64,000 bases of DNA from Microbacterium sp. AZCO (GTDB lineage Bacteria > Actinomycetota > Actinomycetes > Actinomycetales > Microbacteriaceae): contig NZ_CP154857.1 of NCBI RefSeq assembly GCF_039614715.1, positions 372,001 through 436,000 of the forward strand, written 5' to 3'. Shown here piece by piece: positions 35,877 to 45,177 of this stretch. Within the stretch, counting starts at the first letter, position 1; each line of letters begins with the position of its first letter. The notes under the pieces are model-generated. The model worked only from the letters and a program-made list of their open reading frames with translations, searched no databases and was not told where the DNA came from. Position numbers and translations under genes: made by a program.

Positions 35877-37462
35877 CACGAGTGCGTCGAGCTCGTCGGG
35901 ACGGCAGCGCTCGTAGCGTCGACCGGTTCGCGCGACCCGGGCTCGAGTGATCCAGTCGCGGCAGGGGTCTCGGCATCCACAGCGGGGACGAGCAATGCGG
36001 CAGGCGAGGGCTCTCGCTCCTGCCGGGGAAGGAGCAGCGCCAGGAGGACGAAAATCCCGGCGAAGGCGAGCGAACCTCCGACCCAGACGACGAGAGACGA
36101 CGGTCCGGCGCCCCACCACCATTCCGCATCGGCCCCACCTGGATCGAGATGCAGCTCGTCGGTGCCTGTCGTGTAGCGCTGGATATCGGTGTGGAGCGCG
36201 ATCGTGAACGCGACCGCGAGGGCAGCGCCGCCGAAGATCAGGCGCCCGCCGTTCCAGGAGGACTCCGCATCGCGTCGCAGCGACGCGACCCCGACCGCGA
36301 TGACCATCAGCGGAAGAATGTAGCGGGGCTGCACTTGCGCGCCGACCAGGGCGTGAGACTGGTAGAGCAGCACGAAGGGCACGGCCCACAACGCGATCAC
36401 GGTGAGCGCGACGGCGATGCCGCGTCGGAGGTGGACGCGACGGACGCCCACGAAGAGCGCTCCGCAGAACACCAGCACAGCGAGGACGTTGACGGTCGCC
36501 GGCATGCCCGTGTCGAGCCACCCGAGGGCCCAGCCGCCGAGCGCGCCGAACCAGAGTGTCGGGACACCGAGCGCGTTGGCGATCACCTGCCCGCTCGTCA
36601 GCGGCGGATTCTCGTCGGTGAGCCCGCTCAGCACGGCCCCGCTCTGTGAGGCGCTCAAGTAGAACAGGGCGCTCAGCACGACCACGCCGACCGCGATCAG
36701 CCCAGGAATCAGAGCGTCTCTGCGGGCCCGCAGCCCCAGGATCAGCGCCAGACCCACCGCGAAGACGGCGTAGACGGCGGCATCCGCACGTGCGCCGGCG
36801 CCGATAAGGGCGCCGAAGACCGTGAGCGCCGCCAGAACGACGCGACGTCTGCCGCTCGTCTGCGTGACGCCGTACATCGCGATCCAGACGACTGCGCCGG
36901 ACAAGATGGCCCAGGAGGACGGATTGACGGAAGCGAGGATGAACAACCCGAGCGGCATGCAGGTTGCGAGCACCGAGAGAACGAGTGCGGGCCGGGTCCA
37001 GCGGGGCAGCGCGAAGAACACCGCAGTGAGCAGACCGACGGCGAACGCGCTGTTGAACAGCCTCATCGCAAGCACAGAGGTCGGGATGTCATCACTCGCG
37101 AAGACGGACATCGTCGCGTAGAAGACCGGCGGGTACAGTCCGTCGACGTTCGCGCGTGCGACGCGAGAGAGACCGGCTACACCCGGATTCCAGCAATCGG
37201 CGCTCGCCTCGGGCTTGAAGACGTAGCACGTGGCGGAGACCACCGCCGTCGGGATCCGCCGGGCTTCGCTTCCGTCGCCTGGATCCTCGCACAACCCCGG
37301 GCGTTCGCCGAGACCGCACCAGATGGACGCCAGGTGGAAATCATCGTCGGGACTGGCCCCCACGGGGGATGCGAAGGCCCAGGAGGCGAGAGACAGGAAG
37401 GCGAGGACGGGAATAGCGATTGCGAGGGCCAGTCTGCCAGTCTTCGAACCTGTTCGTCGCAC
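35876..37462 (-). CDS. DUF2142 polytopic membrane protein
   Basis: 528 residues with about ten to twelve membrane segments. A long first extracytoplasmic loop (after residue 35) contains PDDDFHLASIWCG and paired cysteines, the arrangement of DUF2142 proteins, which resemble GT-C transferases and sit in polysaccharide loci. The loop PDDDFH carries the acidic residues expected for a GT-C active site. A role in lipid-linked sugar transfer on the outer face is inferred only. The C-terminus is a disordered cytoplasmic tail. The GTG start has TAGGAT six bases upstream. Confidence 0.8.
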   Translation of the reverse strand: MRRTGSKTGRLALAIAIPVLAFLSLASWAFASPVGASPDDDFHLASIWCGLGERPGLCEDPGDGSEARRIPTAVVSATCYVFKPEASADCWNPGVAGLSRVARANVDGLYPPVFYATMSVFASDDIPTSVLAMRLFNSAFAVGLLTAVFFALPRWTRPALVLSVLATCMPLGLFILASVNPSSWAILSGAVVWIAMYGVTQTSGRRRVVLAALTVFGALIGAGARADAAVYAVFAVGLALILGLRARRDALIPGLIAVGVVVLSALFYLSASQSGAVLSGLTDENPPLTSGQVIANALGVPTLWFGALGGWALGWLDTGMPATVNVLAVLVFCGALFVGVRRVHLRRGIAVALTVIALWAVPFVLLYQSHALVGAQVQPRYILPLMVIAVGVASLRRDAESSWNGGRLIFGGAALAVAFTIALHTDIQRYTTGTDELHLDPGGADAEWWWGAGPSSLVVWVGGSLAFAGIFVLLALLLPRQEREPSPAALLVPAVDAETPAATGSLEPGSREPVDATSAAVPTSSTHS

Positions 37463-37474
37463 TGAGACATCCTA
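37463..37474 (-). promoter_or_regulatory. Putative leaderless -10 box, DUF2142 operon
   Basis: Minus-strand TAGGAT (plus 37469-37474), six bases, then GTG at 37462. Confidence 0.5.
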
Positions 37475-37562
37475 ACGGTGAGCGATGTCGCGACCCTGAG
37501 GGGACAACTCTCCGTGGAGGTCCGAGGCGCGGCCGAAGGAGTGGAGTAGACCGGTGAGCGTC

Positions 37563-37568
37563 TATCCT
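37563..37568 (+). promoter_or_regulatory. Putative -10 box upstream of the 614-residue membrane protein
   Basis: TATCCT at 37563-37568 would give a leader of about 43 nt before ATG 37618, which carries a GGAG ribosome-binding site. This is one of the few leadered genes here. Confidence 0.35.
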
Positions 37569-37617
37569 GCCATGGGCCCGTTGTTCCGTGGCGGGCCGTC
37601 AGATCCCTGGAGACTCG

Positions 37618-39462
37618 ATGCCGACTCGCCTCGCCGCGGTCAACCGACGTCGGGCCTGGCTCACCGCCTATCTCGTCGTCCTCGTCCTTTCGTGCGCCTG
37701 GACCGCCCTCGGCGGTCCGCTCTCACTGCTGCTCGTTTTCGTGCTCGCCCCGGTCTTCGTCGCGGTTCGCGCGCGAGTCAGTGTCGGCGTCAGCCTCGCA
37801 CTCCTGCTCACCGCGTCGTGCTGGGCGACCCTGCTCGTCTTCCTCGTCTCGCGATACCTGCCCGTGCCGCCCCTCGTTCTGGTGCTGGCCGCCGCTCTCG
37901 CCGTCGGTGCAGGCAGCGCGCTGCATCTGTACCGCGTGGGGTCCACGCTCACCAAAGCAGATTTCGCCGACCTCGCGTTCGCCGGAACGGGGGGGATCCT
38001 CTGGTGCGCCGTCCTCGCCGTGGCATGGATCCTGCCCGGAGCGAGCCCCGTGTCGTGGGCGATGTCGGGGGATGCGGCGAACAACATCCTCTTCGCGCGG
38101 CGCGTGCTCGAAGACAACGGCATCGCCGTCGGCGCGGGCCAGAACCCCGTTCCCCTCACGTCCAGCCTCATCGCACTCTTCATGCTCCCGGGGCATTCCT
38201 TCGTGGCGCCTTCGGTCGAGTCCGACATTCTGGCGTTGGCCCAGATGTGGTCCGTGGGAATCGTCGCGGCCTCGTTCGTCTCGGGCGCCCTCGTGCTGTC
38301 CCTGGTTCGCAGACGCGGTCCTCTCACGTATCTCGGCGTCGCGATCGGGTCGGTGCTGCCACTCAGCTGGCTCGCGCTCGCCGGATCGCTCGCCCTGGGC
38401 TTCGTCAACTTCCAGCTCACCATCGCGCTGCTGATCGGATGCCTGCTCGCGCTCAGTCGCTCCCGCGAGGGCCTTCTCACCTCACTCGTCATGGTGGCGA
38501 TGTCGCTCACGCTGGTGCTGGCGGTGTGGGCTCCCCTGGCGGGAATCCCAGGACTTGCGCTCGTGCTGTTCCTCTTCCTGCATCGTCGCGAAGTCCTCGC
38601 GCTGCGGGGCTGGCGCGCCGGCGTCGCGATCGCGGCGATTCTGCAGACCGTGGCGTTCTTCGTCGCTCTCTCGCTTCCCAGCTTCCTGACCCAGGGCGGT
38701 GCCCTGTCCGATGCGCAAGGCGCAGTCATGTCGTTCAGCCGCTGGCTCCTGCTCATCTCCGCGGCGATGGCCATCACGCTCGGTCTGCTCTACTCGAAGG
38801 TCGCGGGTGGGGCGGGAGGGATTCGGATTCTGATCGCGACTCTCGGCGGCGGGGGCGCCGGGCTCCTCCTGCTGCTGTGGATGCGGCGCAACGAAGCCGA
38901 CCTGTGGGGCTATTACCAGATGAAGTTCCTGTGGCTCTTCCTCGTCATCCTGCTCATCGTGGCAGTGGCCTTCGGGATGGCGCTCGCCTCGTGGTTGGAG
39001 CCACGCGGTTTCCGGTCGGCCGTGCTCTTCGTCGCTGTGCTCGTGGCGGCCGCGGGAGTCGGCGGGGTGGCTCAGGTCACCGTGCCCAGTTACAACCAGA
39101 ACCCTCAGGTCATGCGCGACCCTCTCGCACGAATCGTGACAGGCGACTTCTTCAGCGCGTCGGGTGATCACGTCTTCGACCGCGTGGTCGCGATGGCGGA
39201 CGCGGAAAGCCCGAGCGTCCTCTGGCGCAGCGGCGATCCGGATGAGGGCGGAATCATGTTCTGGGTTCTGCAGATGGCGGCGACGGATGTCGATGACCTG
39301 CCGATCCGTACCCTCGCCTACTATCGCGATTCGACGACTGTCGATGATCTCTGCGAACTCGGGCGTCTGATGGGCCCCGGGCTCGAGGTCATCACCGCTG
39401 ACCCTGGTCTGGCCGACCAAGCGGCCGAGTGCAAGGGTCTCGGAAAGATCGTCCTCCAATGA
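37618..39462 (+). CDS. Polytopic membrane protein of the polysaccharide locus (GT-C-like, unassigned)
   Basis: 614 residues with roughly twelve to fourteen hydrophobic segments from residue 12 onward. A conserved-looking loop SPVSWAMSGDAANNILFARR contains the acidic residue typical of GT-C loop 1. The C-terminal ~150 residues are extracytoplasmic, with DEGGIMFWVLQMAAT and two Cys. The start is ATG 37618 with GGAG upstream, preferred to an in-frame GTG at 37588. It begins a plus-strand operon that continues with the GT2, DUF2304 and flippase genes, so a role in lipid-linked sugar transfer or polymerisation is likely. Confidence 0.7.
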   Translation: MPTRLAAVNRRRAWLTAYLVVLVLSCAWTALGGPLSLLLVFVLAPVFVAVRARVSVGVSLALLLTASCWATLLVFLVSRYLPVPPLVLVLAAALAVGAGSALHLYRVGSTLTKADFADLAFAGTGGILWCAVLAVAWILPGASPVSWAMSGDAANNILFARRVLEDNGIAVGAGQNPVPLTSSLIALFMLPGHSFVAPSVESDILALAQMWSVGIVAASFVSGALVLSLVRRRGPLTYLGVAIGSVLPLSWLALAGSLALGFVNFQLTIALLIGCLLALSRSREGLLTSLVMVAMSLTLVLAVWAPLAGIPGLALVLFLFLHRREVLALRGWRAGVAIAAILQTVAFFVALSLPSFLTQGGALSDAQGAVMSFSRWLLLISAAMAITLGLLYSKVAGGAGGIRILIATLGGGGAGLLLLLWMRRNEADLWGYYQMKFLWLFLVILLIVAVAFGMALASWLEPRGFRSAVLFVAVLVAAAGVGGVAQVTVPSYNQNPQVMRDPLARIVTGDFFSASGDHVFDRVVAMADAESPSVLWRSGDPDEGGIMFWVLQMAATDVDDLPIRTLAYYRDSTTVDDLCELGRLMGPGLEVITADPGLADQAAECKGLGKIVLQ

Positions 39463-39491
39463 CCGAACGAGGGCGTCGAGGACCCCATTGC

Positions 39492-39505
39492 TAGGATCGG
39501 TGATC
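39492..39505 (+). promoter_or_regulatory. Putative short-leader -10 box, GT2 gene
   Basis: TAGGAT at 39492-39497 lies eight bases before ATG 39506 and argues against a TTG start at 39488. Confidence 0.45.
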
Positions 39506-40237
39506 ATGCCCGAGCACCCCGAGCGCACGCTCATCATCGTGCCCGCATGGAATGAAGCGGGGAACGTCGGCAACACGGTCCGGGAGATCCTCGACAAGAT
39601 TCCCGGCATGGACATCGTGGTGGTCGACGACGGATCCACGGACGACACGGCCAGGATCGCGTCCGCAGCGGGTGCACGCGTCCTGAGCCTTCCGTTCAAC
39701 ATGGGCGTCGGGGGAGCCATGCGCACCGGATTCACCTATGCCCAGCGGCACGGCTACGCACGGGCGATCCAGGTCGATGCGGACGGCCAGCACGACCCCC
39801 AGGACATCGTGCGCGTCCTAAGCGGACTGGAGAGCGCCGACATCTCCATCGGAGCGCGATTCGCAGACACTGGAGATTACGAAGTGCGGGGACCCCGCAA
39901 GTGGGCCATGAAATTCCTCGCGGGCGTGCTGTCGCGCGTTGCCAAGACGCGTCTCACCGACGTCACAAGCGGTTTTCGCGCGGCCAACCGTCGGGCGATC
40001 GACCAGTACGTGCGCTACTACCCGGCGGAGTATCTGGGTGACACCGTGGACTCGCTGGTGAGTGCCGTGCACTCCGGTCTCACCGTGACCCAGGTCCCGG
40101 TCGCGATGCGCCCTCGGGCACACGGCCGCCCGAGTCAGAACCCCGCAGGAGCGAGCGTCTACCTGCTTCGCAGCGTCTTCGCACTCTCGTTGGCACTCCT
40201 CCGCGGACGCCGCCGTCCCGGCGAGGTGAGCGCATGA
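39506..40237 (+). CDS. GT2 polyprenyl-phosphate sugar transferase (DPM1/GtrB-like)
   Basis: 243 residues with a GT-A fold: LIIVPAWNEAGNVGNTV, IVVVDDGSTDDTA, the DXD in AIQVDADGQHDPQD, and DVTSGFRAANRRAI. There is no C-terminal membrane helix, so it resembles soluble Dpm1-type enzymes that charge polyprenyl phosphate with a hexose from a nucleotide sugar. The charged lipid would feed the GT-C-like membrane proteins encoded nearby. Its stop overlaps the DUF2304 start by four bases. Confidence 0.88.
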   Translation: MPEHPERTLIIVPAWNEAGNVGNTVREILDKIPGMDIVVVDDGSTDDTARIASAAGARVLSLPFNMGVGGAMRTGFTYAQRHGYARAIQVDADGQHDPQDIVRVLSGLESADISIGARFADTGDYEVRGPRKWAMKFLAGVLSRVAKTRLTDVTSGFRAANRRAIDQYVRYYPAEYLGDTVDSLVSAVHSGLTVTQVPVAMRPRAHGRPSQNPAGASVYLLRSVFALSLALLRGRRRPGEVSA

Positions 40238-40671
40238 TCATCGTCGCCGGCATCGCCTTCGCGGTCCTCGTCCTCGTCATCATCATCAGCCTGCTGCTGC
40301 GGCGGCAGCTCCGCGAGAAGTACGCGATCCTCTGGCTCGTCATCGGGCTTGCTCTCCTCGTCCTCGCGATCTTCCCTCAGCTCCTGCTCGGGCTGTCGGA
40401 GCTGCTGGGCGTCGAGGTTCCGTCCAACCTCATCTTCGCCCTCGCCATCGTGCTGCTGGTGGGGGTGGCTCTGCACCTGTCGTGGGAGCTCTCGCTCGCG
40501 GAGGACGAAGTGCGTCGGGTGGCGGAAGAGGTCGCAATCCTCCGTACCGACCTCGACGAGCTGCGAAAGGCGGTCGCGGCGAACGAGGAGAGCCGAGTCG
40601 ACTCTGCGGCGTCCGCTGAGGCTCCGCCGCCTCGACCTGCCGACGACGCGGACGCGAATGGCGGCGAGTGA
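40234..40671 (+). CDS. DUF2304 small membrane protein
   Basis: 145 residues. Three hydrophobic segments in the first ~80 residues (VAGIAFAVLVLVIIISLLL, YAILWLVIGLALLVLAIF, LIFALAIVLLVGVALHLSW) are followed by a coiled coil (SLAEDEVRRVAEEVAILRTD) and an acidic/Pro-rich tail. DUF2304 proteins accompany GT2 polyprenol-phosphate transferases, and the four-base overlap with that gene supports partnership, perhaps as a membrane anchor for the soluble transferase. Biochemical function is not established. Confidence 0.85.
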   Translation: MIIVAGIAFAVLVLVIIISLLLRRQLREKYAILWLVIGLALLVLAIFPQLLLGLSELLGVEVPSNLIFALAIVLLVGVALHLSWELSLAEDEVRRVAEEVAILRTDLDELRKAVAANEESRVDSAASAEAPPPRPADDADANGGE

Positions 40672-41935
40672 CTCCACCGCGAGCGGTCTTCGCGCCGTTC
40701 TGATCGCGACGGCCATCGCAGGAGCGCTCGGTTACGCCGTTCAACTCCTCGCTCCGGCGCTTCTGACCGACGAATCGGTGTACGTCGCGTTCTCGGTCTT
40801 CTGGTCGACGATCTACCTCGGTGTGTCCGCGATGTCGGGCGTGCAACAGGAGGTCACGCGCGCCGCGCATCCGGCGACCAACGAGCCGCCGAGCGCAGTG
40901 CTGCGCACCTTCGCCCTCGCGGCGGCAGGACTTGTCGTCCTCGCAAGCGCCCTCGTCGCACTCTTGTTCGGCACGCGCATCCTCCCCGGGCCCGTCGTGG
41001 TGACGGGCGCTGTCCTGGCCATCGGACTCGTCGGCTACCTTGCCGTCGCGGTACTCAGCGGGGTGCTCTACGGGCTCCGGTTTTGGCGCGACATCGCCGG
41101 CATCATGGTGCTGGACGCCGCCATTCGCGCCGTCCTCCTCATCGCCGGCTTCACCGTCGGTCTCCCGATCGAATGGCTCGCCCTGCTCGTCGCGCTACCC
41201 TTCGGGCTCGCCTTCGGGGCGACGTGGCTCGTGGTGAGGAGACGCGTCGTCGGACGGTTCCGTCTGGACGTTCCGCTTCGACGATTCGCCGCGCATGCGT
41301 GGGGGACCGTCGGTGCCGCCGCGGCCTCCGGTGTGCTCATCACCGGCCTTCCCATGCTCATCGGGATCACGGCGGCTGGTACTCCGCCCGAAACGCTCGG
41401 CGCGCTTCTGCTGACGATCACGCTCACCCGAGCCCCGATCGTCATCCCGATCATCGCCCTCCAGAGCTTTCTCATCTCCGCGGTCTTCCGCGGTGGGCGA
41501 GTCCGCCCGGGGCGGCTCCTGCAGGTGCTCGCCCTGCTTCTGGCCGCGGTGGCGGTGCTGGCGGTCATCGCCGGCTTCATCGGTCCGCCGATCGTGTCGT
41601 GGGTGTCGGCCGGTCGTTTCACGATCGACGGCTGGATGGTCGGGGTCATCGTCCTCAGCGCTGGACTCGTCGGCGCCATGTCGGTAACGAGCCCAGCCCT
41701 CATCTCGGCTCGCCGGCACACCGCGAACTTCGTCGGCTGGCTTGTGGCGGCGGTCCTCACCGTCGGCGGACTGATCATCCCGATCGCCGGTCCATCTCGG
41801 ATCGCGATCGCTCTCACTGTCCCCGCGATCGTCGGACTCGTCATCCACGTGGTCTCGCTGACACGACCAGGGATTCAGCACGATGTTCACGGCGGCGGAT
41901 CGCCGGATTCCGTGGGCCCGGGAGGCCTCGGCTAA
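40658..41935 (+). CDS. Wzx-like polysaccharide flippase
   Basis: 425 residues of almost continuous membrane segments (about twelve) in the MATE/PST pattern, with ends such as [20 protein letters not shown] and [36 protein letters not shown] helices in mid-chain. The ATG at 40658 overlaps the DUF2304 gene by 14 bases; a GTG nine bases later is an alternative. It is probably the flippase for lipid-linked repeat units made by this operon. Sequence conservation in this family is low, so the specific substrate cannot be read. Confidence 0.78.
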   Translation: MAASDSTASGLRAVLIATAIAGALGYAVQLLAPALLTDESVYVAFSVFWSTIYLGVSAMSGVQQEVTRAAHPATNEPPSAVLRTFALAAAGLVVLASALVALLFGTRILPGPVVVTGAVLAIGLVGYLAVAVLSGVLYGLRFWRDIAGIMVLDAAIRAVLLIAGFTVGLPIEWLALLVALPFGLAFGATWLVVRRRVVGRFRLDVPLRRFAAHAWGTVGAAAASGVLITGLPMLIGITAAGTPPETLGALLLTITLTRAPIVIPIIALQSFLISAVFRGGRVRPGRLLQVLALLLAAVAVLAVIAGFIGPPIVSWVSAGRFTIDGWMVGVIVLSAGLVGAMSVTSPALISARRHTANFVGWLVAAVLTVGGLIIPIAGPSRIAIALTVPAIVGLVIHVVSLTRPGIQHDVHGGGSPDSVGPGGLG

Positions 41936-41991
41936 GCTGGACCACTGGCCGCGTCCGATCACGCGCAGCCCCTCAGGAGCTGATCTACCCC

Positions 41992-43020
41992 ATGACTGAA
42001 AACACCTCGCGCAAGCGTGCCCTCATCACTGGAATCACCGGCCAGGACGGCAGCTACCTTGCTGAGCTGCTGCTGGAAAAGGGTTACGAAGTCCACGGCT
42101 TGATTCGCCGTTCGTCGTCGTTCAACACCCAGCGCATCGATCACGTCTACCAGCCTGCGCAGACCGAAAGCCAGCAGCTCTTCCTGCACTTCGCCGACCT
42201 GACCGACGGCTCTCGCCTGGTGACGCTGCTCAACGAGATCCAGCCCCACGAGGTCTACAACCTCGCCGCGCAGTCACACGTGCGTGTGAGCTTCGACGAG
42301 CCGGAGTACACCGGCGACGCGACCGGCCTCGGCACCATCCGCCTTCTGGAGGCCATTCGCGCTGCGCACGTCGACTGCCGGTTCTACCAGGCCTCGAGCT
42401 CCGAGATGTTCGGTGCGACTCCTCCGCCCCAGAACGAAGAGACGCCGTTCTATCCCCGTTCGCCCTACGGCGTCGCCAAGGTCTACTCGTACTGGATCAC
42501 GCGCAACTACCGCGAGGCCTACAACCTCTTCGCCGTCAACGGCATCCTGTTCAACCACGAGTCGCCGCGCCGCGGCGGGACGTTCGTCACGCGAAAGATC
42601 ACGCGGGCCGTCGCGCGCATCAAGGCGGGCGAGCAGTCCGAGCTCTATCTCGGCAACCTCGACGCCGTCCGCGACTGGGGTTACGCGCCCGAGTATGTCG
42701 AGGGCATGTGGCGGATGCTGCAGCACGACGAGCCGACCGATTACGTGCTGGCGACCAACACGGCCTACACGGTCAAGGACTTCCTGCGGTTCTCGTTCGA
42801 GCACGCCGGATTGGATTGGGAAGAGTACGTACGCTTCGACGAGCGCTATCTCCGTCCTACCGAGGTCGACGCCCTCATCGGCGACTATGGCAAGGCCAAG
42901 GAGCTCCTCGGCTGGGAGCCCAAGGTCCACACGCCTCGGCTTGCGCAGATCATGGTGGATGCCGATATCGCGGCCCTGGAGATCGAAGGCCGCCACTTCG
43001 TCGACCAGGTCCAGAGCTGA
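41992..43020 (+). CDS. gmd: GDP-mannose 4,6-dehydratase
   Basis: A 342-residue extended SDR enzyme. It has the GMD-specific NADP motif [28 protein letters not shown], the catalytic Ser/Glu stretch ASSSEMFG (134-141), and Tyr159/Lys163 in [10 protein letters not shown], with [12 protein letters not shown]. It converts GDP-mannose to GDP-4-keto-6-deoxymannose. A CAGGAG ribosome-binding site lies 12 bases upstream. It is the first gene of a three-gene cassette whose other members point to GDP-L-colitose rather than GDP-fucose. Confidence 0.97.
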   Translation: MTENTSRKRALITGITGQDGSYLAELLLEKGYEVHGLIRRSSSFNTQRIDHVYQPAQTESQQLFLHFADLTDGSRLVTLLNEIQPHEVYNLAAQSHVRVSFDEPEYTGDATGLGTIRLLEAIRAAHVDCRFYQASSSEMFGATPPPQNEETPFYPRSPYGVAKVYSYWITRNYREAYNLFAVNGILFNHESPRRGGTFVTRKITRAVARIKAGEQSELYLGNLDAVRDWGYAPEYVEGMWRMLQHDEPTDYVLATNTAYTVKDFLRFSFEHAGLDWEEYVRFDERYLRPTEVDALIGDYGKAKELLGWEPKVHTPRLAQIMVDADIAALEIEGRHFVDQVQS

Positions 43021-43026
43021 TCCCAC

Positions 43027-43965
43027 GTGCGTGCGCTGCTGACCGGCGGCGGCGGCATGCTCGGATCGAGCATCGCCGCCGCATGGCGATCGCTCCGTCC
43101 CGCTGACGAGCTCATCTCCCTGACGAGAGGCGACGTCGATCTCAGCGACTCCGACGCGACTCGAAGGGCAGTGGCGGACGCTCGTCCCGATCTCGTCATT
43201 CACACCGCCGCTCATGTCGGCGGTATCGGAGACAAGCTCGCGCGTCCGCTGCCCTACCTGCTCGAGAACGTCCGTCTCGACGCTTCGGTGCTGGAGGCCG
43301 CGCTCGCCGCCGATGTTCCCTCGTATCTCTACGTCGCCAGCGCCGCGGCCTACCCGGCGGATGCGGTCAACCCCATCGAGGAGTCCGCGCTCTTCGGCGG
43401 GCGCCTCGAGCCGGCGAACGAGCCCTACGGACTCGCGAAGCTGACGGGGCTCTCTGCCGTGTCGTACGCGGCGCGGCAGACGGGGCACGCCTACCGCAGC
43501 ATCCTTCCGTCCAATCTCTACGGCACGGGCGACTCATTCGACCCCGATCGCGCTCATCTCATCGCCTCGACCCTGTTGAAGACGCACCGCGCGAAGGAGT
43601 CGGGGGCCGCGGGCGTCGAGGTCTGGGGCGACGGCACTGCGCGTCGCGAATTCACCTACGCTCCCGACATCGCCGACTGGCTCGTCCGCTCAGTGGACGA
43701 GATGGGTGTCTGGCCGATCTTCATGAACGTGGGGTCCGGCGTAGACCACAGCATCCGTGAGTTCTACGAGACCGCCGCCGACATCATCGGGTTCCGCGGA
43801 GACCTGCTCTTCGACCCCTCCAAGCCGAGCGGCGTTCCGCGCCGGCTCATCGATTCATCTGTCGCACGCACCCACGGCTGGAGCGCACCGACGGACCTGC
43901 GCGACGGCATGGCCGAGTGCTACCGCGCCTACCTCGACCGATCCGTGAACGGAGAATCCTCATGA
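43027..43965 (+). CDS. colC: Fcl/ColC-like GDP-sugar 3,5(5)-epimerase/4-reductase
   Basis: A 312-residue short-chain reductase of the GDP-fucose synthase group: TGGGGMLGSS at the N-terminus, AAHVGGIGDK, Ser105 in VASAAAYP (Fcl usually has SSCIYP), Tyr134/Lys138 in YGLAKLTG, and PSNLYGTGDSFDP. Members either epimerise C3 and C5 and reduce C4 (Fcl) or epimerise C5 and reduce C4 of the 3-deoxy ketosugar (ColC). The downstream colD gene overlapping by four bases makes ColC the better call. The GTG start is six bases after the gmd stop. Confidence 0.8.
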   Translation: MRALLTGGGGMLGSSIAAAWRSLRPADELISLTRGDVDLSDSDATRRAVADARPDLVIHTAAHVGGIGDKLARPLPYLLENVRLDASVLEAALAADVPSYLYVASAAAYPADAVNPIEESALFGGRLEPANEPYGLAKLTGLSAVSYAARQTGHAYRSILPSNLYGTGDSFDPDRAHLIASTLLKTHRAKESGAAGVEVWGDGTARREFTYAPDIADWLVRSVDEMGVWPIFMNVGSGVDHSIREFYETAADIIGFRGDLLFDPSKPSGVPRRLIDSSVARTHGWSAPTDLRDGMAECYRAYLDRSVNGESS

Positions 43966-45155
43966 CCGCCACCGGGCCTGCCTACCCCCTCGCAACCACG
44001 ACGTGGGACGAGGCGGAGTACGACGCGATGCAGAGGGTCATCGCGAGCGGCCGATTCACCAACGGCCCGTTGGTTCGCGAGTTCGAGGCGGCCTTCGCGG
44101 CCCATTTCGGAGCGGGCTTCGGAGTGATGGTCAATTCGGGCAGCTCGGCCAACCTCATCGCGGTGGCGGCCGCGGTGCTCGATCCGCGCATCGACCTCAA
44201 CCGCGGCGACGAGGTCATCGTGCCCGCGGTCTCTTGGCCGACGACCTACTACCCCCTCACCCAGTACGGTCTTCGGCCGCGCTTCGTGGACATCGACGTC
44301 GACACTCTCAACCTCGACCTGGACCTGGTCGAGTCCGCAATCGGACCGCGCACCAGGGCGATCTTCGCGGTCAACCTGCTCGGCAACCCGAACGACTTCA
44401 CGCGCCTGCGCGGGATCGCGGAGGCTCACGGGCTCGTGCTGCTCGAGGACAACTGCGAGTCGCTCGGCGCCGTACACGACGGGATCAACGCCGGCACCGC
44501 GGGGCTCGCGGGCACGTTCAGCTCGTTCTTCTCGCATCACATCGCGACGATGGAGGGCGGCGTCATCCTCACCGACGACGAGCAGCTTTATCAGGAGATG
44601 ATCTCGCTCCGTTCGCACGGCTGGACGCGGGAGCTGCCCGTGCAGAACTTCGTTCACGACAAGACGGGGGATGCCTGGGACGATCTCTTCCGCTTCGTGC
44701 TCCCGGGATACAACGTGCGTCCGCTCGAGATGGAAGGGGCGCTGGGCCTGGAGCAGCTGAAGAAGGTGCCCGACCTCATTGCGGGGCGACGCGAGAATGC
44801 CGCCTACTTCCGCGAGCGCTTCGCCGACGTGGACGGGGTGCGTCTGCAGCGTGAGACGGGAGAGAGCAGCTGGTTCGGCTTCTCGCTCGTGCTGGAGGGG
44901 CCTCTTGCCGGTCGACGTTCCGAGGTCGTACGGGCCTTCTCCGCCGCTGGGATCGAGTCGCGGCCGATCGTCGCGGGCAACTTCACTCGCAACCCCGTCA
45001 TGGCACATCTCGACGCCGTCGTCCCCGAGAGCCTCCCGGCTGCCGACAAGGTGGATGTCGACGGCCTCTTCGTGGGCAACCACCACTATCCGGTGCATGA
45101 GGGGATCGACCTCGTCGCCGAGACGGTGGAGCGTGTCACGGCGGAGGTCTCCTGA
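43962..45155 (+). CDS. colD: GDP-4-keto-6-deoxy-D-mannose 3-dehydratase (PLP, ColD type)
   Basis: 397 residues with the DegT/DnrJ aminotransferase fold, but the PLP lysine is replaced: the segment reads SSFFSHHIATMEGG, with His192 at the lysine position. This is the mark of ColD, where the His is the catalytic base for dehydration with L-glutamate. Other ColD-like stretches are PAVSWPTTYYPLTQYGLRP, NLLGNPNDF, LEDNCESLGA, RSHGWTRELP, FVLPGYNVRPLEM, ETGESSWFGFS and GIESRPIVAGNF. It should make GDP-4-keto-3,6-dideoxymannose, so with gmd and colC the predicted product is GDP-L-colitose. The ATG at 43962 overlaps the colC stop. Confidence 0.9.
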   Translation: MTATGPAYPLATTTWDEAEYDAMQRVIASGRFTNGPLVREFEAAFAAHFGAGFGVMVNSGSSANLIAVAAAVLDPRIDLNRGDEVIVPAVSWPTTYYPLTQYGLRPRFVDIDVDTLNLDLDLVESAIGPRTRAIFAVNLLGNPNDFTRLRGIAEAHGLVLLEDNCESLGAVHDGINAGTAGLAGTFSSFFSHHIATMEGGVILTDDEQLYQEMISLRSHGWTRELPVQNFVHDKTGDAWDDLFRFVLPGYNVRPLEMEGALGLEQLKKVPDLIAGRRENAAYFRERFADVDGVRLQRETGESSWFGFSLVLEGPLAGRRSEVVRAFSAAGIESRPIVAGNFTRNPVMAHLDAVVPESLPAADKVDVDGLFVGNHHYPVHEGIDLVAETVERVTAEVS

Positions 45156-45156
45156 C

Positions 45157-45177
45157 GCCGCGGATGATCTACGCGGC
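45157..45177. terminator. Short hairpin between colD and the convergent hydrolase gene
   Basis: GCCGCG (45157-45162) pairs with CGCGGC (45172-45177), with a 9-nt loop; it fills the whole 21-bp gap. Weak terminator candidate. Confidence 0.35.

Noticed and set aside
43962..45155. Annotation as perosamine synthase or other sugar aminotransferase
   Set aside because: The PLP-binding lysine position is histidine, which is incompatible with aldimine-forming transamination and matches ColD dehydratases.
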